DNA of 64,000 bases. Source: Sordariomycetes sp. S80-01Y. Lineage: Eukaryota > Ascomycota > Sordariomycetes. The number at the start of each line of letters is the position of its first letter. Positions within the stretch are counted from its first letter, which is position 1. The translations under genes were made by a program, and so were the position numbers. Below, piece after piece: positions 22,080 through 33,561 of the stretch. The notes under the pieces are model-generated. The model saw only the letters and a program-made list of their open reading frames with translations. It did not search any database and was not told the DNA's origin. The stretch is from NCBI GenBank assembly GCA_037042185.1, contig JAXQJY010000030.1, positions 496,001 to 560,000 on the forward strand. Reading direction: 5' to 3'.

Positions 22080-24611
22080 ATGGCCGGACCGTCACACAAC
22101 CCCTATCCCAGATCACCAAATCTTTCAACTCGATCATTTGACTCGTCCTCTGTCTCTTCAGCAACGTCGCCAAAGCCGCCGACATATCTGGGAGGAATCA
22201 TGGGCACAAGTCAGAGACCTGGAGGGGGCCTTCCCCCCGCCTCGCTAGGTGTGCCACCCCTACCGCCTGTCAGCTCTAGCCCAAGCTATCCTCCGTACAA
22301 CCCAATGGCTGGGTCTTCTGGTTACGGCCGGGAGTCACTTCCTTCTGCCGATTCCTTTGGTACTCCGGGCTCGTCTCACGGACTATTGGGTGGACCACCT
22401 GGGTCGCAGAAGAGGGCATACAGACAAAGGAGGAAAGATCCGAGTTGCGATGCCTGCCGCGAGCGAAAAGTAAAATGTGACGCTACCGAAACCACGAGCT
22501 GCTCTGAGTGCTCGAGTCGCAATGTCAAGTGCCAGTTCACGAAAGAGACAAATCGGCGCATGTCGTCGATCAAGCAGGTTCAGGATTTGGAGAAGCAGAT
22601 GAACCAGGTCAGGCAAGAAAATACCCACCTGCGGCGCCAACTTGAAGGCAGGGAAGGGTCGATAGACGTCGAGATGGAACCTATCGACGAAACGCCAATA
22701 CAGCTACCACAAATAGGCGCCGAGCCCAAGCGGATACCTCCATCGGCACCGATACCTGAGCTGGCTAGGGTTAGGGCGAACCTATCAAGCTTTTCGAAGG
22801 GAGTCTACAAGCTTCCAGCGCAATACCGGCAGAAAGGAGCCCCTGTGTTTGACCCGCCTAAGCCAGAATTGCCCCAACGCCAGACCGCCGAGCACCTGAT
22901 GCTGTCTTACCACAGACTAGCGCATACGATGTTTCCGATCCTGCACTGGCCGACCTTCCAGAGTATGGTTGAAGATTTCTATACCGGCCGAAATATTGTG
23001 GCAGCGCGCCCGAGCTCTGTTGCTCTCTTCTTCGCTGTCCTCGCCACTGGAAGCCTCTTCGCGGCCGAGGCGCCAACAAGTACCTCGTTTTATAGGCCAG
23101 CTGAGCTGTTGGAATCCTCAAGAAAGATGGTGGACCCTTGGAACAATGATTTCGATCTCGACGACGTGCGAACAGCCATCTTGACGACACTTTGCCTGAA
23201 CGAGATGAATCTGAAGACGGCAGCTTGGAATACCCTCGGCAACGCCGTACGCATGGGACAGACTCTGGGTCTATACACAGAAGGCCCCTGGCCATTTGTT
23301 GAGGGCGAGATGAGACGTCGGACGTGGTGGGCAATCTACATCATGGATCAGATGTTGGCAACTGAGCTGGGACATCCCCCGCTCATCCAAGATGAAGATT
23401 GCGATGTGTCCCTACCCGCCGGGGTAGATGATCATTTCATTCAGCCAACTGGCTCGATGGTGCCCAGCGGAGCTCAACCGCTGACACATTCTTTGCTGGC
23501 TGTCATCCATGTTGTCAGATGCTATCCTGCCCTCCGGACGGCGCTAGTAGCTCCGGTCATCTCTCAGCCTCGCCTGCAGACTTTCGAAGCTCACTTTCGG
23601 CAATGTCTCGAATCCTCATTCCCGCAACAATGCTACCCTTCGAGCAATCTGCCACTAGCACCCCATTTCCTGGGGCCTCTTGCGTACTTGTTCCATGCCC
23701 GTATGCTGTTGCATCGCCACAATTTGTCACCGCACTGCTCGCCTCATACCCGACTGAATGCCGTCGAGCAATGCAGTGTTGTCGCTCTCGATACTGCTAG
23801 CCTAATACAACGCGCCAGCTCGTCCCTAGACGAAGGAGCGACAACGCTGTTGGCCATGCACATATTCCGCTGCACGCTGTTCTTGTTGTTGACAGGGTAC
23901 TTCGAACAGGCCATTACATGCATTCGAGCGCTCGCCTCGATCAATACGCGAAGAGATGTCGCAGTTTCGTGTGGGCGTTACTTGTCGTTCTTCATCTCGA
24001 TCCTCGGACCTAGGCGCGCCGAGCACGCTGACTACGTGCAACGTCGACCCCCGCCTCTCCCACGTTCAGCTCAAGACCCATACTTTCTTCTCTTGCAGTC
24101 ACTCGCCGCAGACGAAGAGCTAATAGCGTATGCAAGCGCTGACCTCCAAGCATCCACCAAGGACAACTGGCTTTGGGCGGGGCTGGAGCAGGAGGTCAAC
24201 CTGGAGCGACCGCCGCCGCCGGCAACCGGTAACCAGAGCTCCAACAACAGCCTCTACAGCTCCGAAGCGAGAACGGGTCTCACAAGTGACGAGACCCGGG
24301 AATGGGGCGGCTGGGCCCGTCTGGAGTCAGCGGCCCAGAATCTAAAGACCTCGACATCGCACGTTGGCAGATCTACCGCAACTTCACCTCCCACAAGCGG
24401 CGCCAAGTGGCCAACACTCCCTCCTCCGCAAGTAAAAGCGGAAGCGTCGCCCGCCACCGGTGGCATCGACATCCCCCGTCTCTCGGACGCTCCACGGTAC
24501 GCATCCGAAACGGCCAGGGCTGCGCGGGAAGGCAGCGGGACAAGCTCTCCCGCAGCAGGCGAGAGTTCCAGAAAAGGCACCGACCGCCTGAGTATCGCCA
24601 ACATTATCTGA
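22080..24611 (+). CDS. Zn2Cys6 fungal-specific transcription factor (possibly CLR-1/ClrA-like)
   Basis: A single exon encodes 843 residues. The N-terminal 110 residues are rich in Pro, Ser and Gly. The binuclear zinc cluster has C123, C126, C133, C141, C144 and C151 (SCDACRERKVKCDATETTSC), followed by a coiled-coil dimerisation stretch (MSSIKQVQDLEKQM onward). The central domain opens with YHRLAHTMFPILHWPTF and is the fungal-specific regulatory domain found in many C6 activators. The C-terminal 130 residues are low-complexity and end in DRLSIANII. It should act in the nucleus. The zinc-cluster block resembles what I recall of the cellulose regulator CLR-1/ClrA, but I cannot verify this and other C6 subfamilies are possible. 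About 7.8 kb without other genes lies upstream. Confidence 0.9.
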   Translation: MAGPSHNPYPRSPNLSTRSFDSSSVSSATSPKPPTYLGGIMGTSQRPGGGLPPASLGVPPLPPVSSSPSYPPYNPMAGSSGYGRESLPSADSFGTPGSSHGLLGGPPGSQKRAYRQRRKDPSCDACRERKVKCDATETTSCSECSSRNVKCQFTKETNRRMSSIKQVQDLEKQMNQVRQENTHLRRQLEGREGSIDVEMEPIDETPIQLPQIGAEPKRIPPSAPIPELARVRANLSSFSKGVYKLPAQYRQKGAPVFDPPKPELPQRQTAEHLMLSYHRLAHTMFPILHWPTFQSMVEDFYTGRNIVAARPSSVALFFAVLATGSLFAAEAPTSTSFYRPAELLESSRKMVDPWNNDFDLDDVRTAILTTLCLNEMNLKTAAWNTLGNAVRMGQTLGLYTEGPWPFVEGEMRRRTWWAIYIMDQMLATELGHPPLIQDEDCDVSLPAGVDDHFIQPTGSMVPSGAQPLTHSLLAVIHVVRCYPALRTALVAPVISQPRLQTFEAHFRQCLESSFPQQCYPSSNLPLAPHFLGPLAYLFHARMLLHRHNLSPHCSPHTRLNAVEQCSVVALDTASLIQRASSSLDEGATTLLAMHIFRCTLFLLLTGYFEQAITCIRALASINTRRDVAVSCGRYLSFFISILGPRRAEHADYVQRRPPPLPRSAQDPYFLLLQSLAADEELIAYASADLQASTKDNWLWAGLEQEVNLERPPPPATGNQSSNNSLYSSEARTGLTSDETREWGGWARLESAAQNLKTSTSHVGRSTATSPPTSGAKWPTLPPPQVKAEASPATGGIDIPRLSDAPRYASETARAAREGSGTSSPAAGESSRKGTDRLSIANII

Positions 24612-25831
24612 ACCCAGAAATGGCTACATATCGGACGGTTGACATATCACGTTGCACCGACGATACCTTACACATAGCAAGTCCAGACTATGGGATTGGA
24701 CATGCGCAAGGCTACATCCACATTACACAGACATGTCTCGCGGCTGGATGCGTCGGACCCCCTGGGCTCACATCACCGCATCGTGCCACCGAGGCCTCTG
24801 CCTTGAAACCCTCCAGAGGCAGGCTGTTGTGGGATTGTGGTCTGTAGGGGGTGTGGCGAGGCATCGCTCTTGTCAGACCCCGCGGATACACAGGAGGGCT
24901 GCAGGGAATCGGCGCGATTGCTTCGCGAAGAAAGTTTCACGCATGTTGTACGACGCTGGTGCCACGTGATCTACTCTTGCATCCGAACATGGTTGTTCGA
25001 CTTTTCGGAGATTCGGCTCTGTTTCTTCCATCTCGTTGGCATGGATTTTCTGCGACTGCGTCGCACCACTGCCTTTGTCGTATAGGCCCTTATACCAAAT
25101 TTCACTTCGTCACCCAATTTCCAATTCGAAGATTATCCCAGGCGCGAACGGGAACTACAGATACACGACGCGGGGGATATACCCCTGACCGAACGGTGTT
25201 TCGTTCTTCAAAACTACTTTTTCCTTCTTCGGGGAGCATTGCATACCAGCATGGAGTTTTTGGGAGGTGGGACGGATGCGCAGCCGGTGATGCTTTGTTG
25301 AGCACTGTCGATCTTGTTCGCGTGGTCCTACTGCATGGTGCGGCGGAATGGCATACGACACTACGATGTTGGTCGTCTGTGACCTTGAAAGCGACTGGTG
25401 GGACTTTTGTTTGTTGACGTTGATGATGGATGATGATATTTACATGATTCTCCCCCGATTCCCTGCTCTCGATGGGAGCGGTTTAAACTCATTGTGAGCA
25501 CATTATGATCTTCGAAGCCCTTGCGAATCAGACTTAGATGGCTTCCGCTGTGTGGCTCACCCATGATCTGGCTGACTGAACGCCTTGGGATGTGATTACG
25601 GCAGATTATCGTAAACATGGGACGTTCATTCTTCGTAATCTATCTATGAACAGGACTCCTGCCATGCGACCGACCAGGGGAAAATAAAGCAGCCCTGTGG
25701 TTTTCAAGCAGAGCAATTACACCAATGCTCTGAGCTCTGCCGCCGTGCACCATCTCTGGTGTGGCACTTCCCCCCATCCGTCACCTCTTCACTACATCTA
25801 CATAGCGCCTCTTCCGTTTGACGGCTGCTGT
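24612..25831. other. Convergent intergenic region between the C6 factor and ufd2
   Basis: Both neighbouring genes end toward this 1.2-kb stretch, so it should hold two 3' untranslated regions. Only short frames are present. No RNA gene or repeat was recognised. Confidence 0.55.
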
Positions 25832-28800
25832 CTAACCCTCCGTCGTGTCCATGGCCTCTCCTCCCACCTTGACCTGGGCCTTCGCAGCCTGGACCTTCTC
25901 AGTCCTCCACTCCTCGATCCTGCCCTTGAGGTCGTCCTGCGGGACCACGTCCTCCATGGTCATGGCCTGGCGGGTGAATGGGTCCTTGGGGTCGCTCAGC
26001 AGGTGCTGCGCGATGGTGCTCCTATCCACGATGTGCTGGCTCGGCAGCAGAACAGGATCTGTCATCAGGATGCCCATGATGGGATCTTCGAACTCGGCGG
26101 GGATGTCGCCCAGGTCCAGCTCTGCCTGATCGAGCTCCTCCTTCGCGGCGAGGAACTTGCTCTTGAGCTTGTCCCACCTTGCAATGTCAGCGGGGTCCAT
26201 CTGGTGCTTTGAGCTGAGAATTCTCGAAACGCGGTCGAGGACTTCGGGCTTGTAGGATCGTCCGTCTGCGGCGACGGCGTCGATGAAGACTTTGGAGTTG
26301 CCGAGGTTGAGATAGATCTCGACGAAATCCGATATCAGCTGGATAGGCTTGAAGTGGTACTTCGCCTTGTCGCTCACGCTCAGCTCCGCAGCAGCCTTCC
26401 TGCCGGCTAGTGTTTCAAGGTTGTAGTTCAACATGCTCGCCAGACGAATGACGATCTCAGGCATCGTGAAGGAGTCCCCGAGAGCTTCGGTAAAGAGCTT
26501 CATCATCTCCAGCGTTTCGTTGGCGAGCTGCATGTACGACGTTGCCTGGTTGCCTAGGGTTTGCAGCTCCTCCTCCTTCTTCTGCCGGGCTTCGCCCGAG
26601 ATGGAGGCGTCATTCTTGAGCTCGATTTCCAGCGCGCGCATCTTGGGGAATTTCGTGAAGGCTTCGTCGAGGACGTACGTTGCGTCGTTGAGAAGCATGT
26701 TCACGAAGCGAACGAAGAAGGCCTTGTTGACCCTGTCCATGTGTTAGTATCATGCTGAAGAGGGACCGCGGATGGGGAGGATTCGTACTTAGACTCGCGC
26801 TTCAGCTGCTGTCGGTAGACGTCGTTGACCCAGACACACTTAATGACCTGGAAGATCTCATATCGAATGTTGAACTTGTCGTAGAAGGCCGAGTTGGCAC
26901 CTGTTGACTCGCACTCGATGTAGAACTTCATCAAGGCATGCAGAAGATACTCATTGGCGAAGGGGAGAGATACCAGTTGATCACCCAAAACGCCCTTCTT
27001 TAGGTGCATGAACGGCCAAGTCCCCGAGAAGAGCAGTGTGACCAACGATGACTTAACGTATGGATTGCGCACGTACTCTGATGAACGCAGTAGCGTGATG
27101 CAGAGGGCGATGAGCTCCTCCCCTACCGCGCTCAGGAGAATCTTGGGGAGCCATCTGAAGACGAACTTGAAATTGTCCACGATGTTCTGGAGGACGTACT
27201 CTGGCAGACATGAGAAAGCAGTATTGCTCTCTATCGTAAGTGGTAGCTTGATCTCCTTCTCGTTGCCAGGCTTGTAGTTTGACCCGGTCGCCAGTCGTAG
27301 TAGCCAGACAGCGACGTAACGCATGAACCGGAGTGATGTGCTCTGCATGCGCTCATCCAGCAGTGCGCCTTCCAATGCGTACTTCAAGGAGATGGCCTTT
27401 TCCAGAACGGTGGTGTGACGCTTGAGGCTCTCCTCGAACATCCTCAGTTGGTGTGGCGAATTGAGCAACTTTGGCCGCTCCGCCTCCATGGTCCGGATAT
27501 GCTTCTCCAGGTACTTGATTTCGCGATCTATGTTCTTGAGCTGCGAGTTTGCTGCCTCGCTGCCGTAGTGGTGTGCTGCGAGGGTAAGGAAGAAGGCTTC
27601 TGAGATGAAGTTCGACTCGCCTTCCTCCTTGTGGGAGTAGAACTCATCGGCTGCAGCTTGGTCTGCGTTGATCTTGGTCTCATCCTTGATATCAACTCTT
27701 GGGTTGCGCTTGAAGTACTTGACGTCGATTTTGTCCACTTTGCTGAAGTCGTTGTCCATGAAGGGCTCGCAGAAACGATCCAGAATCGTAGTGACGTTCA
27801 TCATGAAACCATCCGAAGCCACGGTCCGAGGATCCACCTGCATTGCCCGCCTCTTGTGGTTTGTGTTCATGATATAGGCGAACCAATCCAGGGTTCTGCC
27901 TCGCGTGGCAGTCCCTGCTCGAATGAAGCTATTGGCTATTGTGAAGAGGTCGTCTTGGTGGGTTCGAAGAACGATCCGCAATGAATCCTGGGCGTTGGCA
28001 ATCCGTGCCTTGTCGAGAGTCCGGGGGCCGGGGAAGTAGCTCTTGATGACCTCGTTCTGCAGTGGTGATATCCGGAAGAAGGGGCCGAGAAAGGTATGTT
28101 TCTCGATGCCTGGTGCAGATTGCGCCATAACGAAAGTTGGGTGTTGCGCTAAGTTGTTGAGGAGAACTGGGAATTTGGCGTACGTTTGTAGTGCCTGGAT
28201 GATTAGTATCCAACACCAAATCTGGGAAGTAACATGAAGGGGAGCTCACGCTGATGTAGGGCTTGTAGTCATCCTCCATCGACATTTTCGAAAGCCTTGT
28301 GCTGATCTGCACCATGACATCCGTAAACAGCGCCGGGATGTTCTCGTCGTCGTCGAAGCGCTTGATAGCTTCCTTGTAGAACTCCAGGTCCAGTCCATTC
28401 TCATCGAAGACACCACGCAGCACGTACGGTACCAGCGACTCAACCTTGTCCGCCTCACGACTAGAGCCCTTGTCAGCATCATGTTTTCTCCCCACCGCAC
28501 GGTACATACTCGAACAGATCCGGGAGAGTGAAGCCGAAAAGACAGTAACTGAGACTCAGCCGCTTCGCCTCCTCCAGCACATCCCTCCTCGGCCCTTCTG
28601 TAACCTTGGAGCTCGCCGCAGCTTTAGAAGCGCGCTTCCAGCACTGAAGCATGTACTCGATGAGCGGCGTATCCCTCGGCCAGCAGTTTCTTCCTGCCTC
28701 CATGATGACTTGGTCGAGATCCTCGATCGTGAAATTTAAACTCGTGCGTCCATCCTTGTTCATCTCCTCGTTCAGGTCGGGTAGCAACTTGAGCTTGTGT

Positions 28801-29376
28801 CCTGCCGAGTTGACCATCGCATGTGGATTCGCCGTCACGCGGAAGATCTGGGTAATAACCCTATTCACGTAATCCTCATCGCTTTCGCTCGCCTGCGGGT
28901 TCGTCTTGCGCTGCGCCGGCGGCGCGGGACTTGATTCCGAGCCTCCAGCATCGTCAACATCGGCGGCTGGCCGCTTGCGGGGATGGCGCGGGAGCGTACC
29001 TGTGTTGGGCTTTGCTTGGTCTGCACCGTTGCCGTTGCGCGCGACGCCCAGCTGTGAGAAGGGGTTAGGACTGGATGACGTCGACGGCGACGGCTTTGAA
29101 GGTTCCGGTTCGGAGGGTTGAGGCTTGGGCGTCGAGGAGGATGAGGTTGGTTTTGAGGGTTCGGAAGAGGAAGGCTTGTTCTCGTCGGACTTGGGTGCGC
29201 TGGATCCCAGCATGGCGAGTCGTCGTGCGCGGATCTGGGGATCACCATCAGCTTCTACTCTTTACCAAGCGCCGGATGGCTACTACCTGCTCCATCTTCT
29301 CCTTGTCGGGCGCATCGCCGCCCGTCCAGCTCGGTTGCGGCTGCTGCTGCTGTTGCTGCTGCTCGTTCGGATCCAT
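25832..29376 (-). CDS. ufd2: Ubiquitin conjugation factor E4 (Ufd2), U-box ligase
   Basis: Five exons on the minus strand (29376-29287, 29234-28510, 28460-28250, 28194-26789, 26732-25832) encode 1110 residues. Exon 1 begins MDPNE with a Gln run. A disordered Ser/Pro/Lys-rich N-terminus follows, then the long helical Ufd2 core (for example LGPFFRISPLQNEVIKSYFP and NPYVKSSLVTLLFSGTWP). A C-terminal U-box lies at about residues 1021-1090 (IPAEFEDPIMGILMTDPVLL, DPFTRQAM). Ufd2 extends short ubiquitin chains on substrates passed on by Cdc48 and works in the ubiquitin-fusion degradation pathway in cytosol and nucleus. All introns are 50-56 nt with GT-AG ends. Intron phases join exactly into a continuous protein of the usual family length (about 1000-1100). 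Confidence 0.95.
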
Positions 29377-30239
29377 GATGGCGGGTCTCCACGTGCAGCT
29401 GCGGCGGTGGTGGTGAGAGAAGAGAAGAAGAAGAAAGTGGTGGTGGAAGGTTCGCGATGGACGGGATGTGAAGTCACCGTCCCGGGGTCGAAGTCAGCTA
29501 GGCCCCGAGGCTACAGGGGCTGCTTAGTGGTGGTGGGGGGTGTCGATGCGGGGCGATGAGGCTGCAGCTGGTTGAGTTGTGGCGCGGTGCCGTGAAGGTA
29601 CGTGAATCTGGATCGCCTGTGAGACGGCCTTCGCGGAGGGCGCAGAAATGGAAGTGGACAAAGGCAACGCCTTCGACTGCTGCAGGTCGAGGAATGGAGA
29701 CTTCATTTGTTCTGTTCAGTGGAGTTTGGCTAAATTGCAGCAGCTTCCAAAGTCCGACAGAGCCACTGTCAAAGTCCGCACGAGCGCAATTGCCACATCT
29801 GGGTTCACACCGCGCGATGAGGTGATGGCAGCGTTGAACACTGTTACGCATACTGACTGATGCTCGGATATGGCACTTGGGGCAAAGGACTCACACACTT
29901 CCAACCCATCCAGGCAATTTGTTTCAACGACATCCTCCATCCACGACCCTAGCCCTTCCTGAGTCTTGTGCGTGGCCGCGGTTGTTGACAAAAGGGGCCA
30001 GCAGGTCAAAGAATTTTAAGCTATTTGCTATGGTATAGTATACTACGCACCCCATTAGTCCTACAATACATCAATGACGTGTTCTCGTGTCCCCAAGGCA
30101 GATATCCCATTAACTCCATCTTCGTGAACCCAGACCTCGCTGTACACATGCACCTGGGTATTCCCTTTGCAGTCCTGAAACGCCGTGACCAGGTATTAAA
30201 TCAGCAACACCAACCACGCCTCAAGTGTTAGAAGCCCTT
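29377..30239. other. Intergenic region, ufd2 promoter and RING-gene 3' end
   Basis: The minus-strand RING gene ends at 30240 and the minus-strand ufd2 begins at 29376. This 860-bp stretch should carry the ufd2 promoter. No coding sequence was recognised. Confidence 0.55.
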
Positions 30240-31820
30240 TCAAAGCCTTGGAAGATCAGTTTCCGTACCGGAAGACCGCCTGCGCTCCGGTAGCATCGTC
30301 ATCCCCGGCGCCCCCTCAGAACTCTCCCTCCTAAGCGTCCCCGACGATCCCGAGTTGTTCGCCGCCCTGATCCGAGTGTCCTCTCGACTCCTATTGAGAA
30401 GCCAGTTGACGTGCATGCGAATCATATTGATGTTATTCCTAAGCTCCGTGACCTCTTCCCTGATGGGCATGACCTGGTTGAGCGTCCACATGCTTTGCCT
30501 GGCTTCGAGGTGAGTGAGATTCTGGTGGACTTCCTCGAAGCCAGCGTCGAGGTCTTGCATTGTACGGTTGTCGCTGCTGATGGGATCGCCATTGGGTTGG
30601 CGGTTGACGGCGGCTGAGATCTCTCGAAGCCGTTCGTTGTTGCCCTCCTGCTGGCTGCGGCATTCGCGAATCTGTTCGGTGAGGTCGGCGTAGGATTGAA
30701 TGAGGTCTCTTTGGGATCTGATGACAATTCCCGAGGCTGTTTCGGGGTGGAAGGGGCACTCAGACAGATGTTCTGCCAGCTCGCCTCTTTCAATGCGCAC
30801 CGGACAACCCAGGTCCTGGTACGTGCACCCAATTTCGATGCCGTCGCAGTCCAGGTCGTGATGAGCCGACATATTGGTCCTGAAGACCATCTGCCAGCAG
30901 GCTTCGCATCTTGTCTTGGACTTTGGACAGGAAATCAGATGCAGCTCACGATCCGGCTCCAGGATTTCCTGCTCGCAGTACCGACAATCCGCCATCACAT
31001 GCTCGCACTCTTCACCGGTCGGCTTGCGACGCAGCTTCTTATCGCACGCCTTGTCGGCGCAGCTGTACTCTCTGAAGCGGCATTCAGTGGTGGCGTGTGA
31101 TTCGACATTCTCCCGGCGCATTTCTTGGTTGCAGCCCCTTTGTCGAAACGGGCACTTGACCATCAGGCTGTTCAGCTGTGTGCGAATCAGCCTCCCACTG
31201 CTGAAGCAGTCACTCCACGAGAGTGGCTCTCGATCGACAGGGCAAGCGGTCCCCGCTGGACTAGAAGCAATACTCCTCCTCAAGCAGCGGTAGCAAAAGG
31301 TATGATCGCAAGGCGTTGTGACAGGATCCACCAAAGGGTCATGGCAGATAGGACACAGCAGCGCCTCATTTGGCTCAGACACGTAGTTAAGTGCGTACAT
31401 GTCAAAAATCGCATCACCACCGAACTTGGCCGGGATGTCCAAGCTCGACTGATGTGGTGATATCTGAGGCCCAGCCCTGCGTGCAGCCGGTCCGCTCAGG
31501 GCTCGTCCACCTGGCATACGCGCACGGTAACCACTGCTGCCCGCTCTGCCCACCGATGATGCCCTGCGGTGATGAGCGCGCCCTGCATTATAGTACAACT
31601 CCGGCGATGGTGGCCGGACTAGGCTGGTGACGAGGTCAGGCGTGGGTGACGTTCGACGCATGTTTCTTCTGGCGAAGGCTCGGGCAGCGGCGGGGCTCAT
31701 TCGGTACCCATCATCGCTTGAAGACTCGGACGTCCTCGAGTTCCTTCTCGGGTCGATGTGAAGCGTAACCCTGTTGGTGCCACCCGTGGCCGGGTTTGAA
31801 GGCTGGCCAGCCGAGGCCAT
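30240..31820 (-). CDS. RING and TRAF-type zinc-finger protein, TRAF6-like RING
   Basis: A single exon encodes 526 residues. The first 150 are basic, Ser/Arg-rich and probably disordered. The RING finger uses C156, C159, C171, H173, C176, C179 and C193, and ends CPVDREPL. An Asp (D196) thus stands where the last Cys ligand usually is, as in the TRAF6 RING (CPVDNE). TRAF-type zinc fingers follow at about 215-370 (LMVKCPFRQRGCNQEM, HLSECPF). The last part (about 385-485) is a helical coiled coil, and there is no MATH domain. It is probably an E3 ubiquitin ligase or scaffold. Substrate and location are unknown. Fungal genomes commonly hold such RING/TRAF-zinc-finger proteins without assigned roles. 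Confidence 0.88.
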   Translation of the reverse strand: MASAGQPSNPATGGTNRVTLHIDPRRNSRTSESSSDDGYRMSPAAARAFARRNMRRTSPTPDLVTSLVRPPSPELYYNAGRAHHRRASSVGRAGSSGYRARMPGGRALSGPAARRAGPQISPHQSSLDIPAKFGGDAIFDMYALNYVSEPNEALLCPICHDPLVDPVTTPCDHTFCYRCLRRSIASSPAGTACPVDREPLSWSDCFSSGRLIRTQLNSLMVKCPFRQRGCNQEMRRENVESHATTECRFREYSCADKACDKKLRRKPTGEECEHVMADCRYCEQEILEPDRELHLISCPKSKTRCEACWQMVFRTNMSAHHDLDCDGIEIGCTYQDLGCPVRIERGELAEHLSECPFHPETASGIVIRSQRDLIQSYADLTEQIRECRSQQEGNNERLREISAAVNRQPNGDPISSDNRTMQDLDAGFEEVHQNLTHLEARQSMWTLNQVMPIREEVTELRNNINMIRMHVNWLLNRSREDTRIRAANNSGSSGTLRRESSEGAPGMTMLPERRRSSGTETDLPRL

Positions 31821-33561
31821 GTTGGGGTCTGCAGGTTTGGTGAAGCCGAACTAGCGCAGTCGTTCGGATGGCGAGGGGTGCGGCGCACGAGGATGCCGGT
31901 GAAGCATGAGGTGGGCCGAGGGGCAAGGGATGATTTGCGATGAGGGCCTGAGGGCCTGGGTAGCCTGGGTTCGCGGGTCGAAGGCAATGGAGACGGAGAT
32001 GCGCAACGTCGCAGAATGTGCGTGAGGGAGGATCGGAGGATTTGAATTGTGGGCACCGAGGAAAATGGACAGAGGTGAGGGATGATCGTCGTTGCAGAGA
32101 GGAGAGAAGCCGTGACGGAGAATGACGGTACCTCGACGGCAATTGGGCAACGGTGGCTGGACCCTGAATGTGGGAGGGTTGGGGTGACTAATTGAAGCGG
32201 TCATTTGCCTGAGTAGCGCACTAAAGACTGTCAGTGCTTTAGCCACTCCTGCTCGTTCTTTTTTTCAGCCCCGCAATTGATGCAACTTACTGAACCAAGA
32301 CAGCGGCCTTAGCTCTCCCTCCCAGTTCTTCCGCCCTAGTCTGCCAAGTCTAAGTTTGACTCGCAACATTGCAAAAGCCCGGCGCTGATCGTTATGGTTG
32401 GTATATTTCCATTCAGAAAACAGTTGTGATGCATCTGGGGCTGTTGCTGGAAGGAGACTTTCGTGACGCGTGTCGCACCCCGTCGGACGCGCGCCCAAGC
32501 ACCTCGCTGACCATGAAGACCTACGAATCAGTTCGAATGCAGCGCTGAGGGCCGCATCATCACTGGCCGAGGTCGTCGCACTTCAAGCGAGTGAGTTCCT
32601 GTGACGTCAGGCGATTCGCTTTGACATTTTGAAGACGCGATAGTAGCGCTAAAACTGAGGTGAAGAAGTCAACCTCACAGGTGGTGGTCAGATGCTCCGC
32701 CTTGGGTGCAACGCGAACCGCTCCGAGCCGCAACAGCCCGGTCGCCACTCGACTTGCGCAGAACGCCTGACTCACTCAGATGGACTGCAGGTGCTCGGCA
32801 ATGGAGAGCATCGTGAGTGCTGCCTACGAGGCGAGGGGCGGCGCCTACTGACAGGCTGGCGACAACCAAACGTGCAGCAATCCCGGATCAGCTGGATGCG
32901 CCTTCAGTCCGCCTTATGCAAGTGGCATTGGTTGCTGCTTTACCACGACCGACCCCGTCACCGTCCATCTGCCTAGATGGATTTCTTACATGGGCGCCTG
33001 GCAATAATCCTTATTCACGTTTCGTAGGGCTGAGCGCTGATCGTGTGCTTCAAGGCCTAACACATGACCCGGGATCGCGAGTTCCAAGTAGCAAATCTTT
33101 TCTTCAGGTGACCTCGCTTACCAATTTTGCAGGATATTGTGGTAGACTACTCGCATTAGACTGCTTGTGCAAGTGTTTCCTGTAATCTCACTAGGAGACC
33201 GCCAGTGGCGGACCTCAGTGGTGCGGCCCATTGTCTAGCCATTTGCCTTACAGCTTGCATGGCCGACTCACCGGGCAACTCCAACGATTGGTAGATTGCG
33301 GACACACTTTGATTCGGAGAATCTTAGAATACTCAACAATACCCAACAATACCCCGTGCCGGAGGTACCCAAAAGCAGCAACGAGCGGTTGCAGTTCACG
33401 CGCGACATTGAGCCGCACTCCGTCAGACGCGCGTAGAGACACAAGTGTGCCTTCGGGGTCGCCCGTCACACCAACTGCGTCTGGCATATAATGTTTCGGC
33501 TCTCCCGGGCTCTTGGAGAGCCTCACGGCTCCTAAAAAGGTTCTACTTGGATATCAGTGAA
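31821..33561. other. Divergent intergenic region between the RING and calpain genes
   Basis: The two genes are transcribed away from each other, so this 1.7-kb stretch should hold both promoters and leaders. The part next to the RING gene (31821-32250) is pyrimidine-rich on the minus strand, consistent with a leader. No gene is recognised. Frames of up to about 140 codons here show no family features. Confidence 0.5.
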
